Shown here: piece by piece, positions 1 through 7,779 of the stretch
Position numbering within the stretch: position 1 is the first letter of the stretch
Layout of the letters: every line of letters begins with the position of its first letter
Source of the DNA: an uncultured Chthoniobacterales bacterium
GTDB lineage: Bacteria; Verrucomicrobiota; Verrucomicrobiia; Chthoniobacterales; UBA10450
DNA: 19,676 nt
Direction of reading: 5' to 3'
Assembly: GCA_955652155.1 (NCBI GenBank)
Contig: CATPAT010000050.1
Span: forward strand, 1 to 19,676
Position numbers and translations under genes: made by a program
Notes under the pieces: model-generated
What the model was told of the DNA's origin: nothing
Database searches by the model: none
The model's input: the letters and a program-made list of their open reading frames with translations, nothing else

Positions 1-2
1 AT

Positions 3-785
3 GTGCAGCGGTTGGTCGATTTGGGTCCGCGAACTCCACAGTCCGAGGCAATCGAAAAATCGCGCGCTTACGTTAAGCAGGAACTGAACTCTTCGGGTTG
101 GCGTGTGACGGAGCAGCCGTTCACAGACGAGACGCCGCGTGGTCGGGTTCGTTTCGTAAATCTGATCGCGCGTTTTGGCACCATTGGGAAAACAACGGAT
201 TTGTTTCTACTTTGTTCGCACTACGACACGAAAGTCTTCGACACATTTCGGTTCGTCGGCGCGAACGATGGAGGCTCGAGCACTGGCTTGCTCCTGGAAT
301 TAGCGAGGGTGTTAGCTCAACAGCCACGCCTGGCAGAAAGGATTGAGCTTGTTTTCTTCGACGGCGAGGAAGCTTTCGAAAATTTCAGCAACACTGACGG
401 GATCTACGGAAGCCGTCACTTTGCGCACGAGCTTCGCCAGGACGGTTCCGCCAAATCGTTTCGAGGCGGAATTCTTTTCGACATGGTCGGCGATCGCTCG
501 CTGGATATCACCTTTCCACCAAATTCGCCCACCAAGATCACGCGCGACATTTTTGCTTCGGCTGACGCGCTGAAGTTGCGCAATTATTTCACCTATTTCG
601 ATCAGGACGTAACCGACGATCATAGCCCATTGAACGCGGTCGGCATCCCAGTCGTGGATGTAATCGATTTTCATTACCCGCCGTGGCATACCGCCGATGA
701 CACGATGGATAAGATCAGCGCCCAAAGCCTCCAGATTGTCGGCTCAGTAGCCGCTTATTATCTCTCGGAATTCGCCTTCAAATGA
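3..785 (+). CDS. Glutaminyl-peptide cyclotransferase-like M28 zinc enzyme (5' partial)
   Basis: Probable glutaminyl cyclase of the animal-type (M28 fold) family, which converts N-terminal Gln of exported peptides to pyroglutamate using one zinc ion. Seen in the sequence (numbering from the GTG at 3): SHYDTK at 72-77, GANDGG with zinc-ligand candidate D89, FFDGEEAF with E122 (catalytic acid/base candidate) and E123 (zinc), D160 in LFDMVGD, DDHSPL at 205-210, and PWHTADD with W228 and zinc-ligand candidate H229. These match, in order, the Asp/Glu/Glu/Asp/Asp/Trp-His set of human glutaminyl cyclase, which favours a cyclase over a plain M28 aminopeptidase. The frame is open to the left edge, and no signal peptide is visible, so the true start probably lies outside the window. 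The stop overlaps the start of the next gene by four bases (ATGA), so the two are probably cotranslated. The cyclase call is by motif only; an M28 peptidase remains possible. Confidence 0.85.
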   Translation: MQRLVDLGPRTPQSEAIEKSRAYVKQELNSSGWRVTEQPFTDETPRGRVRFVNLIARFGTIGKTTDLFLLCSHYDTKVFDTFRFVGANDGGSSTGLLLELARVLAQQPRLAERIELVFFDGEEAFENFSNTDGIYGSRHFAHELRQDGSAKSFRGGILFDMVGDRSLDITFPPNSPTKITRDIFASADALKLRNYFTYFDQDVTDDHSPLNAVGIPVVDVIDFHYPPWHTADDTMDKISAQSLQIVGSVAAYYLSEFAFK

Positions 786-1774
786 GACGCGTAGTCGCGG
801 TTTGGATCTCGCTCGGAATCGCCACTGCCGCGGGCATTGTATCGGCTCAATTGGCCGCTCGTTCGATTGTTTTTCGAGATAAACTCGGGATCATCTGCGG
901 CCGCGGTCATTTGTTGGCAGGGGTTCATGAGCGCGGGATTTATCAAACTGATCTCGATCGGGCGCTGGACGAGTCGCGTTACCTCGCAGGTCTTGAAGGC
1001 AACAAAGCGACACCGGCCGAACGGCAATCAGCGCTGACTAATTTGATCCCGAATGCCGCCTTGCGATCACGAGCGCGGTTCGAGAAAATTCAGTGGGCCA
1101 AATGGAACCACCAGCGTGATCTGCTGCGCTGGCAATTCGTCGACGAAAAGGCGTGGTTGTCCGCTCTAGCGCGAAGTTCGCTCAACGATCCTTCGCTCTC
1201 GCAAATTGTGTGGGAAGATTTGCCTGCGCGGCAATGGATTTCAAAGCGAATCTCCCCTCAAATCGACGTCGCCGACGATGAATGTCGCCAATTCTATGAT
1301 TCGCATCCGGAGAATTTCTTTGTTCCCCAGCGTATTCGCGTCAGCCATTTGTTTTTGGCCGCGCCGCCTGAAACCGCACCTGAGGTTGTTCAGGCCAAAC
1401 AAGCTGCGATCGAGGCGTTGTCCGTGCGGTTGGCTGGCGGCGAAGATTTCGCCGCTTTGACGGCGGAAAATTCGGAAGATGAAGCTACCAAGCTACTCGG
1501 CGGCGACCTGGATTATTTTTCGGCAACTCGAATGCCGCCGGATTTCGTGGCGGCGTCACTAAGACTTTGCCCGGGAGAAATCAGCCGGCCGATCCGAACC
1601 CGCCTCGGCTTTCACATTCTCAAAATGATCGATCTCCAGCAGCCACGGCAAAAAACATTCGACGAAGTGCGCAGCGATATCGCGATCGACCTGGCAAACC
1701 AAAAGCGGACCGCTGCGATCCAAAAACTGATTATCGATCTTAGCTCGGAAGCTGACTATTTGCGGCCCTTCTAG
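782..1774 (+). CDS. Exported parvulin-type peptidyl-prolyl cis-trans isomerase
   Basis: A 330-residue SurA/PpiC-like foldase that would assist folding of proteins in the periplasm. The N-terminus (residues 1-23: Met-Arg-Arg followed by a hydrophobic run) is a signal peptide or membrane anchor. The middle (about 50-180) is a helical chaperone-like region without clear motifs. The parvulin domain spans about 184-285: RIRVSHLFL opens it, GGDLDYFS (240-247) is the central strand, and GFHILKMID closes it. The start ATG at 782 sits inside the stop of the preceding glutaminyl-cyclase-like gene (ATGA), so translation is likely coupled, and both products are probably extracytoplasmic. One odd feature is a cysteine pair separated from the catalytic domain (C39 near the anchor and C168), plus C263 within it. 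The family is clear; client proteins are unknown. Confidence 0.85.
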   Translation: MRRVVAVWISLGIATAAGIVSAQLAARSIVFRDKLGIICGRGHLLAGVHERGIYQTDLDRALDESRYLAGLEGNKATPAERQSALTNLIPNAALRSRARFEKIQWAKWNHQRDLLRWQFVDEKAWLSALARSSLNDPSLSQIVWEDLPARQWISKRISPQIDVADDECRQFYDSHPENFFVPQRIRVSHLFLAAPPETAPEVVQAKQAAIEALSVRLAGGEDFAALTAENSEDEATKLLGGDLDYFSATRMPPDFVAASLRLCPGEISRPIRTRLGFHILKMIDLQQPRQKTFDEVRSDIAIDLANQKRTAAIQKLIIDLSSEADYLRPF

Positions 1775-1870
1775 CCTCGTTCCAGGCGAACTTCTGGATT
1801 GCGCGATGCCCGTTTTCGCCGGAGGCTGAATAGGCAACCAACCGTTGCGAAGGGGCTGCATCCAATTCAA

Positions 1871-3100
1871 ATGGCGCATCGAACCAAGAAAAATGTCGGT
1901 ATAATCGGGCTCGGTATCATTGGAAGCCGGGTCGCAGAAAATTTGCGTCGTCAGGGTTTTCACGTGTTCGTCTGGAACCGAAATCCGCGTCCGGTTCCGA
2001 ATTTCGTGGGCGCGCCGGCCGAGCTGGCCGAGATGTGTGATTATATCCAGATTTTCGTGTCGGACGACGACGCGCTTCTCGATGTCATCCGGCAAATGGC
2101 GCCGGCCCTGGCACCGCGGCACATCGTGCTTTCGCATCCAACAGTCGCGCCGCACTCGATGCGGGCTGCCGCCGATTTGGTGGAACGCCGCGGGGCGCGC
2201 TTTGTCGAAGCGCCGTTCACCGGCAGCAAAATAGGCGCGGAGAACGGGGAGCTCGTGTTTTACGTGGCCGGCGACGAAGTCGCGTTGAAGGAAGCGCGTC
2301 CCATTCTGGAGGCGAGTTCCAAAGAAGTGATCGAGATTGGCGAGATCGGCCAGGCCACTGTGGTCAAACTGGCTACGAACATCGTCACCAGCGCCAGTGT
2401 TCAGGCGTTGGCGGAAGCCCTTGCACTGATCAATCACGCCGGCGTCTCTTCCGAAAAGTTCGTGGCCGCGCTCCAAAACAACGCCAGTTATTCCAAAACA
2501 TTGGCGATGAAATTACCAAAGATGATCGAAGGCAATTTCGAGCCGCACTTCGCCCTCAAACATATGCTGAAAGACATGTTGATCGCCGGCCGGCTTGGAT
2601 TGTCCCATCATCTTGAGCTCGCCGTCACCACGGCCGCGCGCGATCGACTTCTCGAGCAGGAGCAGCGCGGCTATGCCGAGGAAGATTTTTCGGTCATCGC
2701 GCGCAAATATTTTCCAGAAATGATTTTTCCGGCAGTGGAACTGGACTTGGAACTGTTTGAAAAACCGCCGCCAATTGAACCGGCGGCGACGATTTCGAGC
2801 ATGGGCGAAGTGGCAGCTGCGGTTCAGGTCCAGGAGGTCGATCTTGCGCCGCCTCCTCCAGAGGAGCCAGTACCCGAATCTCAACCTGCGATGGAACAAT
2901 TCGTGCCCGCGGAATCGGCCGGCGAAACGACAGCGCCGGCTGCGGTTGAACCAAATCCACCGGAAACGCCCGCCCAAGATGTTCTTTCCACCGAGGCGGC
3001 ACCCAAGCCGGAGGCGGAACAATCGGCTGCCGCCAAGTCGCCAATGGATCTGCTCGCGAAATTGCTCCGTGGCGAAGGCGCGCGCCGGGACGAATCCTAA
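1871..3100 (+). CDS. NADP-type beta-hydroxyacid dehydrogenase (HIBADH/GLYR family) with long Pro/Glu-rich tail
   Basis: A 409-residue oxidoreductase of the 3-hydroxyisobutyrate dehydrogenase superfamily, which interconverts small beta-hydroxyacids or semialdehydes with NAD(P). The Rossmann motif GLGIIG is at 13-18. The VWNRNP stretch after the second strand is typical of NADP-preferring members such as glyoxylate/succinic semialdehyde reductases. The substrate-binding segment is FVEAPFTGSKIGAENGEL (about 111-128), the catalytic lysine candidate is K166 in VVKLATN, and a second conserved KD lies in HMLKDML (about 231-237). The catalytic part ends near residue 296. About 112 further residues rich in Pro, Glu and Ala follow, closing with PMDLLAKLLRGEG. 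I chose the ATG at 1871, just before the Rossmann strand. The frame stays open upstream to a TTG at 1799, but those 24 residues are Arg-rich and unlike the family. The exact substrate cannot be read from the sequence. Confidence 0.88.
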   Translation: MAHRTKKNVGIIGLGIIGSRVAENLRRQGFHVFVWNRNPRPVPNFVGAPAELAEMCDYIQIFVSDDDALLDVIRQMAPALAPRHIVLSHPTVAPHSMRAAADLVERRGARFVEAPFTGSKIGAENGELVFYVAGDEVALKEARPILEASSKEVIEIGEIGQATVVKLATNIVTSASVQALAEALALINHAGVSSEKFVAALQNNASYSKTLAMKLPKMIEGNFEPHFALKHMLKDMLIAGRLGLSHHLELAVTTAARDRLLEQEQRGYAEEDFSVIARKYFPEMIFPAVELDLELFEKPPPIEPAATISSMGEVAAAVQVQEVDLAPPPPEEPVPESQPAMEQFVPAESAGETTAPAAVEPNPPETPAQDVLSTEAAPKPEAEQSAAAKSPMDLLAKLLRGEGARRDES

Positions 3101-3118
3101 AATAAACCGCGCTAAAGA

Positions 3119-4021
3119 ATGACGGCGCAACTTCGTTCGCTCGATCGCGCATTTTTCGACCTTTCCTCGCGGGTGAAGCTGCGCGTCAGCGGCACCGATC
3201 GTTTACGTTTTCTTAACGGGCAACTGACAAACGATATTCGGAAAGCGACGGAGACGAACGCCCTCGAAGCGTGCATCTTGAACGCGAAAGGCAAGATGGA
3301 AGCTCACCTGTTCGCGCATGCGAAAGGGGATTCGTTTATCCTGGATGCCGATTCGGCGCTTCAATCAACTCTTCAAGCCCGACTCGAGCGCTACATTATC
3401 GCCGACGATGTTCAGATCGAAGACGTAACTACGCGATTGTCGATCTTTCACCTGATCGGCGCGCCACATTCGACCTTTTCGTTTGCCACGCATCTCATCT
3501 CGGCAAACCGCTTTGGCCTGCAGGGTCACGATATTTGGAGCGAAGCAGCTGACCATGACCAGCTCGCTGACGAATTATCGAGAGAATTTGAGTTTTGCGA
3601 TGAAAATAGCGCGGAAGTTTTCCGAATCGCACAAGGAATTCCACGCTGGGGTCGCGAATTGACCGCAGAGATTATTCCGGTCGAAGCCAACCTCGAACAG
3701 CGCTCCATCGATTATGAGAAAGGTTGTTACATCGGTCAGGAAATCATTTCTCGCATGAAAATGTCGGGACAACGAAATAAGCAATTGTGTGGATTGGTTT
3801 CGGTAAAAAACATTCCGCTGGTTCCTGGGATGCGATTGGCTGGGCCTGAGGGAAAAGAAATCGGCTGGATCACAAGTGCGGCCTCCAGCAATCGGCGAGA
3901 AATCGCGCTCGCTTACGTGAAGCGCGGGTTTAATTCGGTCGGGTCCAGAGTCGAAGCGATATCTGACGGGAATGCTGCCGTTCCAGCAGACGTTGTCGGT
4001 CTTCCATTGCTATCGTCGTAA
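3119..4021 (+). CDS. ygfZ: Folate-binding Fe-S cluster maintenance protein YgfZ (GcvT-like)
   Basis: A 300-residue homolog of YgfZ/IBA57, a tetrahydrofolate-binding protein related to the glycine-cleavage T-protein that supports assembly or repair of certain [4Fe-4S] enzymes. The N-terminal GcvT-like part shows LRVSGTDRLRFLNGQLTND (about 21-39), as in the family. The decisive signature is KGCYIGQE, with K201, G202 and C203; this is the KGCYxGQE motif that separates YgfZ from true aminomethyltransferases. The Cys is the functionally essential residue in the E. coli protein. A C-terminal beta-barrel region (about 220-290) follows. The start ATG lies 18 bases after the dehydrogenase stop, so the two genes are likely cotranscribed. 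Length is in the usual range. Assignment is firm; the Fe-S client enzymes are not identifiable here. Confidence 0.92.
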   Translation: MTAQLRSLDRAFFDLSSRVKLRVSGTDRLRFLNGQLTNDIRKATETNALEACILNAKGKMEAHLFAHAKGDSFILDADSALQSTLQARLERYIIADDVQIEDVTTRLSIFHLIGAPHSTFSFATHLISANRFGLQGHDIWSEAADHDQLADELSREFEFCDENSAEVFRIAQGIPRWGRELTAEIIPVEANLEQRSIDYEKGCYIGQEIISRMKMSGQRNKQLCGLVSVKNIPLVPGMRLAGPEGKEIGWITSAASSNRREIALAYVKRGFNSVGSRVEAISDGNAAVPADVVGLPLLSS

Positions 4022-4098
4022 TCTCTTTTGCCAAGGGAATTTGCGGTATTTAGATGTTGCCTTTTAAAGATCGAGGCGTGTAAAGTCGGCGCGAACCT

Positions 4099-4749
4099 AT
4101 GATATCGCCCATGAACCAACGTCTGCTTGCCGAGATCGGCCGGACCCAACGGCTCGAGATTCTCAACTCGCTCAAACGGACCAAGGGCATGTCCGTTAAC
4201 GAGCTCGTCGACAAGATGGGGATGAGTTACATGGGGATCAAGCAACATTGCCTCACCCTTCAGCGCGACGGCTATCTCGACACCTGGCGGCGTCCACAAA
4301 AAATGGGACGACCGGAAATGGTTTATCGGCTGACCCGACGGAGCCACGATCTGTTCCCGGCCGATAGCAACGAGTTTACGCTCGAGTTGCTCAGGTCCAA
4401 TCGCGACATTTACGGAGCGAACGCGCCTGAAAAACTCCTTTATAATGTTTTTGAGAAGCGCACCGCGGCATTGAAAGTAAAGGCCAAAGGCGAGAACGTC
4501 GTCGAACGCGCGAAGTGGCTGGCCAGAGTGCGCGACAGTGAAGGTTACATGGCGCAGTTTATTCCTTCGGAAAAAGACGGTCCGCAAATTTTGGAATGTC
4601 ATTCCCCGATTTTTAATCTGCTCGAGAAATACCCAATCATTGGCCGGCTCGAGCAAGACATGTTTGAGGGCGTTCTCGGAACAACCGTCCGGCGCGAGGA
4701 AACGCGCACAAGCGGACTCTACGAGTGCGCATTTTATTTCGCCGCTTGA
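4099..4749 (+). CDS. Winged-helix transcriptional regulator (SufR-like, COG2345-type)
   Basis: A 216-residue DNA-binding protein. The N-terminal winged helix covers about 12-80: helices QRLEILNSLKRT and SVNELVDKMGMS, recognition helix YMGIKQHCLTLQRDGYL, then a wing with the typical GRPEMVYRLT. The C-terminal half resembles regulators of the SufR/COG2345 group, which carry a cluster-binding Cys set. Here only C51, C167 (shifted relative to the usual CPI position) and C210 (in YECAFYF) remain, so cluster binding is doubtful. Translation could begin at 4099 or at the in-frame ATG at 4111 (MNQRLL), which begins closer to the domain. The gene lies 77 bases after ygfZ and 132 bases before glgE, all on the same strand. 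Regulation of either neighbour is only a guess. No strong promoter or terminator was recognised around it; 4795-4809 holds only a 5-bp hairpin. Confidence 0.85.
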   Translation: MISPMNQRLLAEIGRTQRLEILNSLKRTKGMSVNELVDKMGMSYMGIKQHCLTLQRDGYLDTWRRPQKMGRPEMVYRLTRRSHDLFPADSNEFTLELLRSNRDIYGANAPEKLLYNVFEKRTAALKVKAKGENVVERAKWLARVRDSEGYMAQFIPSEKDGPQILECHSPIFNLLEKYPIIGRLEQDMFEGVLGTTVRREETRTSGLYECAFYFAA

Positions 4750-4881
4750 TCCGTTAATTCGCCACGGCAAATCCATCTTCTGCGGATCGATCTTGTCCGC
4801 CAGTCGGACGGACTCGTCCTGTGGCGAGCACGGCGCGATTTCTTCTTTCGCATCGGACTAATTTCAGTTGATTGAAGGCCC

Positions 4882-6852
4882 ATGGCTCGGGCCTTTCCCA
4901 GCGCGGTTATCGAGAATCTTCGGCCTTTGATTGACGGCGGACGTTACCCGGTCAAACGCATCGTCGAAGACGATCTTGCGGTCGAAGCCGACGTCTTTAA
5001 AGACGGTCACGACGTCGTGGCCGCCGCTTTGAAATGGCGGCTGGTTGGTGAACCTCGCTGGCATGAGACAGCGATGTCGCTGTTCGACAACGATCGCTGG
5101 CGCGGGATTTGTTCGCTGAACGAGATCGGCGTTTATGAATACACGGTCGAAGCGTGGACCGACACCTTTCGGAGTTGGCGGGATGAGTTCACGAAAAAAT
5201 TCGAAGCCGGAATTTCTGATCTGACCGCTGAAACACTGGAAGGCGCGGCCTTGATCGAAGCGGCCGGAAAGCGCGCTCGCGTCGCGGACGATTCAGCGCG
5301 ACTTTGCAAACTGTCGGAATCTATTCGCAGCGCTGATCACGCGCAGATTAATAACATTGTCCTCTCGGGCGAGCTCGAAGTGTTGATGGCGACCTATCCC
5401 GACCGTTCGTGGGCGACACAATATGCGCCGCCGCCACGCGTGATCGTGGAACGAAAAGAAGCGCAAATTGCCGCCTGGTATGAATTTTTTCCACGCTCGG
5501 CCGAAGGTCGCGGCGATCGCGGATCGACATTTCGTGATTGTTTGCCCCGAGTTGATGACGCGAGGGCGATGGGCTTCAACGTAATTTATTTCCCGCCGAT
5601 TCATCCGATCGGGCATACTAATCGCAAAGGGCGAAACAATTCGGTGACGGCAAAACCAGGCGATCCCGGCGTGCCCTGGGCGATCGGAAGCAAAGCTGGC
5701 GGTCACAAAGCGGTGGAACCCGCGCTGGGTACGCTCGAAGATTTCGATTGGCTCCAGCGCGAAGTGCGAAAACGCGGAATGGAGATCGCGCTCGATTTCG
5801 CGATCAATTGTTCCCCGGACCATCCTTACGTCCGCGAACATCCGGATTGGTTTTACCAGCGGCCGGACGGCTCGATCAAGTTCGCGGAGAATCCGCCGAA
5901 AAAATACGAGGACATTTTCCCGCTCAATTTCCGCTGCGAAAAATGGCCGGAGCTTTGGGCGGAAATGGTGAGCATCGTGCTGTTTTGGGCCGACCACGGC
6001 GTGCGCACGTTTCGGGTCGATAACCCGCACACCAAACCGGTTGTCTTCTGGGAATATTTGATCGCGCGGGTCCGCGAAAAATATTTGGATGCGGTCTTTT
6101 TGGCCGAAGCGTTCACCCGGCCCAAAATGATGAAAGAGCTGGCCAAGGCCGGGTTCACTCAAAGTTACACTTACTTCACCTGGCGAAATACGAAGCAGGA
6201 ATTGACCGAGTATTTGACCGAACTGACGCAAACAGAAATGCGCCAATATTTCCGCGGAAATCTGTGGCCGAACACCCCGGATATTTTGCCGTCTTTGTTG
6301 CAGGATGGAGGGCGTCCGGCCTTCATCGTTCGGGCGGTGCTAGCCGCGACCCTCTCGCCGGTTTACGGGATCTACAGCGGATACGAACTTTGTGAGAACG
6401 AAGCGTTGCCCGGGCGCGAGGAATACGTCGATTCGGAAAAATACCAATTCAAAGAGCGTGACTGGAATGCGCCAGGCAACATCAAAGAGTGGATCACGCG
6501 TTTAAATCAAATCCGGCGGGCGAACCGTGCGCTCCGTTTTTACGATAACTTGCGTTTTTATCACGCCGACAATGACTCGGTTCTCTTTTACGGGAAAATG
6601 ACCGCCGCGCGCGACAACATCATTTTAGTAGTGGTGAATCTCGATCCACATCGAAAACAACATTCGTTCATCGACGTTCCGATTGATCAATTTGGTTCGA
6701 TCGAGGGCGACACCTATCAGATGCACGATCTTTTGAGCGAGGAGCGTTACATCTGGCACGGCCGGCGCAATTATGTAGAGCTGGACCCCGAAATTCAGCC
6801 GGTCCACATTTTCCGCGTCCGCCGTTGGATCGAGGGAGATCGATTCGCCTGA
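4882..6852 (+). CDS. glgE: Alpha-1,4-glucan:maltose-1-phosphate maltosyltransferase GlgE
   Basis: GlgE (glycoside hydrolase family 13, subfamily 3) extends alpha-1,4-glucans with maltose from maltose-1-phosphate, the polymerising step of the trehalose-to-glucan route. The 656-residue length is normal. About 1-180 form the beta-sandwich and helical N-terminal domains. PPIHPIGHTNRKGRNN (about 235-250), GVPWAIGSKAGGHKA, and AENPPKKYEDIFPLNF are near-invariant GlgE blocks. The nucleophile candidate is D380 in FRVDNPHTK and the acid/base candidate E409 in FLAEAFTRP. Their 29-residue spacing equals that recalled for Streptomyces GlgE. The residue before CSPDH is N309, where characterised GlgE proteins as I recall carry Gln. 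The start ATG has a short GAAGG 4 bases upstream. No treS, pep2/mak or glgB is adjacent, so maltose-1-phosphate must be supplied by genes elsewhere. Confidence 0.96.
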   Translation: MARAFPSAVIENLRPLIDGGRYPVKRIVEDDLAVEADVFKDGHDVVAAALKWRLVGEPRWHETAMSLFDNDRWRGICSLNEIGVYEYTVEAWTDTFRSWRDEFTKKFEAGISDLTAETLEGAALIEAAGKRARVADDSARLCKLSESIRSADHAQINNIVLSGELEVLMATYPDRSWATQYAPPPRVIVERKEAQIAAWYEFFPRSAEGRGDRGSTFRDCLPRVDDARAMGFNVIYFPPIHPIGHTNRKGRNNSVTAKPGDPGVPWAIGSKAGGHKAVEPALGTLEDFDWLQREVRKRGMEIALDFAINCSPDHPYVREHPDWFYQRPDGSIKFAENPPKKYEDIFPLNFRCEKWPELWAEMVSIVLFWADHGVRTFRVDNPHTKPVVFWEYLIARVREKYLDAVFLAEAFTRPKMMKELAKAGFTQSYTYFTWRNTKQELTEYLTELTQTEMRQYFRGNLWPNTPDILPSLLQDGGRPAFIVRAVLAATLSPVYGIYSGYELCENEALPGREEYVDSEKYQFKERDWNAPGNIKEWITRLNQIRRANRALRFYDNLRFYHADNDSVLFYGKMTAARDNIILVVVNLDPHRKQHSFIDVPIDQFGSIEGDTYQMHDLLSEERYIWHGRRNYVELDPEIQPVHIFRVRRWIEGDRFA

Positions 6853-6896
6853 GCAACTCCCGTGTTTGAATGCGGTTTAACCCGTGGCCGTCTCAT

Positions 6897-6924
6897 TTGC
6901 ATACCGCGCCGTGGCGTCTATGAT
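6897..6924 (+). promoter_or_regulatory. Putative sigma-70-type promoter for the exbB-exbD-TPR operon
   Basis: TTGCAT (6897-6902) and TATGAT (6919-6924) are separated by 16 bases. The -10 element matches the consensus at five of six positions, while the -35 matches only at TTG. Transcription would begin near 6931, leaving a leader of only about nine bases before the ATG at 6940, and no Shine-Dalgarno sequence is visible. This is an inference from sequence pattern alone. Confidence 0.4.
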
Positions 6925-6939
6925 TAGAACACTTTTGGC

Positions 6940-7743
6940 ATGAAGATTTTGCTCCCGCTGATCGCCGCCGCGATCGGAACTCCATTGTTTGCGCAAACTG
7001 TAGCTACCAGCGCCACGCCGCCACCGGCGACGGCCGCGGCAACGCCGTCGTTGGTCCCCGACATTCATTCCAAGACGATCCTGGAAACGTTGATCGCGGC
7101 TGGACCGGTGATGCTCGTCCTTTTCGCGCTCTCGGTTTTCTTTGTCATGCTGGTGATCGTTTACCTGATGACGATCCGCCGCGGGGCGGTCGTTTCGAGT
7201 GGCTACATGGCAACAGCCGACGCGCTCCTACGGAAACGCGATTATCTTGGATTGCTCGCGGTTTCGAATCGACACGGCGAAGCGATTGCCCGCGTCGTGC
7301 AAAAGATGCTCGATTTTACCACCAAAAATCCGAATGCGGATTTACAGCAAGTTCGCGAGATCGCCGAAACGGAAGGCACGCGGGTCGCCGCGAGTCTGAA
7401 CAACCGCGTTACTTATCTGGCCGACATCGGAATGATTGCGCCGTTACTCGGGTTGCTCGGCACAGTCCTAGGAATCATTCGCTCATTCGGCGCGCTCGGT
7501 GCGGACCTCGGGACGGCCCGTTATGTTTTGTTGTCAAAAGGAATCAGCGAAGCATTGGTCAATACCTGCGCCGGACTCGCGATCGGAATTCCAGCGATGA
7601 TGGCTTACGCGTTTTTCCGCGGCAAAGCACAAAAACTTATTTCCGAGTTGGAATCTGCTACCACGCACGTGCTTGCTTTGCTCTCGCTTCAATTTAGCGG
7701 CCGGACCGAGCGTACGCCCGTGCTCATTGAAGACGAATTATAG
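6940..7743 (+). CDS. exbB: MotA/TolQ/ExbB-family proton channel protein
   Basis: A 267-residue inner-membrane subunit of a proton-driven motor that, with ExbD/TolR, powers outer-membrane transport or envelope processes. The start ATG gives a cleavable signal-like N-terminus (1-19, ending FAQ) followed by a Pro/Ala/Thr-rich periplasmic stretch, an extension common in environmental ExbB proteins. Transmembrane segments are at about 53-79, 162-184 and 206-226. The family signature GLLGTVLGIIRSF is in the second, and GISEALVNTCAGLAIGIPA leads through the third. The cytoplasmic loop between the first two segments (80-160) is of usual size. exbD follows after 36 bases, then the TPR gene, so this is a three-gene operon. 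No tonB is present, so ExbB versus TolQ is decided only by the general subfamily look. Confidence 0.9.
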   Translation: MKILLPLIAAAIGTPLFAQTVATSATPPPATAAATPSLVPDIHSKTILETLIAAGPVMLVLFALSVFFVMLVIVYLMTIRRGAVVSSGYMATADALLRKRDYLGLLAVSNRHGEAIARVVQKMLDFTTKNPNADLQQVREIAETEGTRVAASLNNRVTYLADIGMIAPLLGLLGTVLGIIRSFGALGADLGTARYVLLSKGISEALVNTCAGLAIGIPAMMAYAFFRGKAQKLISELESATTHVLALLSLQFSGRTERTPVLIEDEL

Positions 7744-7779
7744 CCGCCGCACTCTTCGCAAGATCGACATCTTCCTTTC

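Noticed and set aside
1799..1870. Upstream TTG start extending the dehydrogenase by 24 residues
   Set aside because: The extension is Arg-rich and not family-like, and the ATG at 1871 sits just before the Rossmann strand.
1559..2476. Minus-strand open frame of about 305 codons across the PPIase and dehydrogenase genes
   Set aside because: It spans two real plus-strand genes and the gap between them, has no family motif, and is a codon-bias shadow.
4028..4056. Promoter-like TTGCCA-N17-TAGATG before the regulator gene
   Set aside because: The -10 element matches the consensus at only three positions, which is too weak to call.
3913..4776. Minus-strand open frame opposite the regulator gene
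   Set aside because: The plus-strand product has a clear winged helix; the antisense product shows no domain.
4750..4881. Possible small gene or terminator in the gap before glgE
   Set aside because: Open frames here are tails of shadow frames; the only hairpin (4795-4809) has five-base arms and no U-run.
5293..6246. Long open frame on the minus strand inside glgE (about 317 codons)
   Set aside because: It is antisense to a canonical glgE, rich in Arg/Phe/His, has no recognisable motif, and reflects GC-biased codon use of the real gene.
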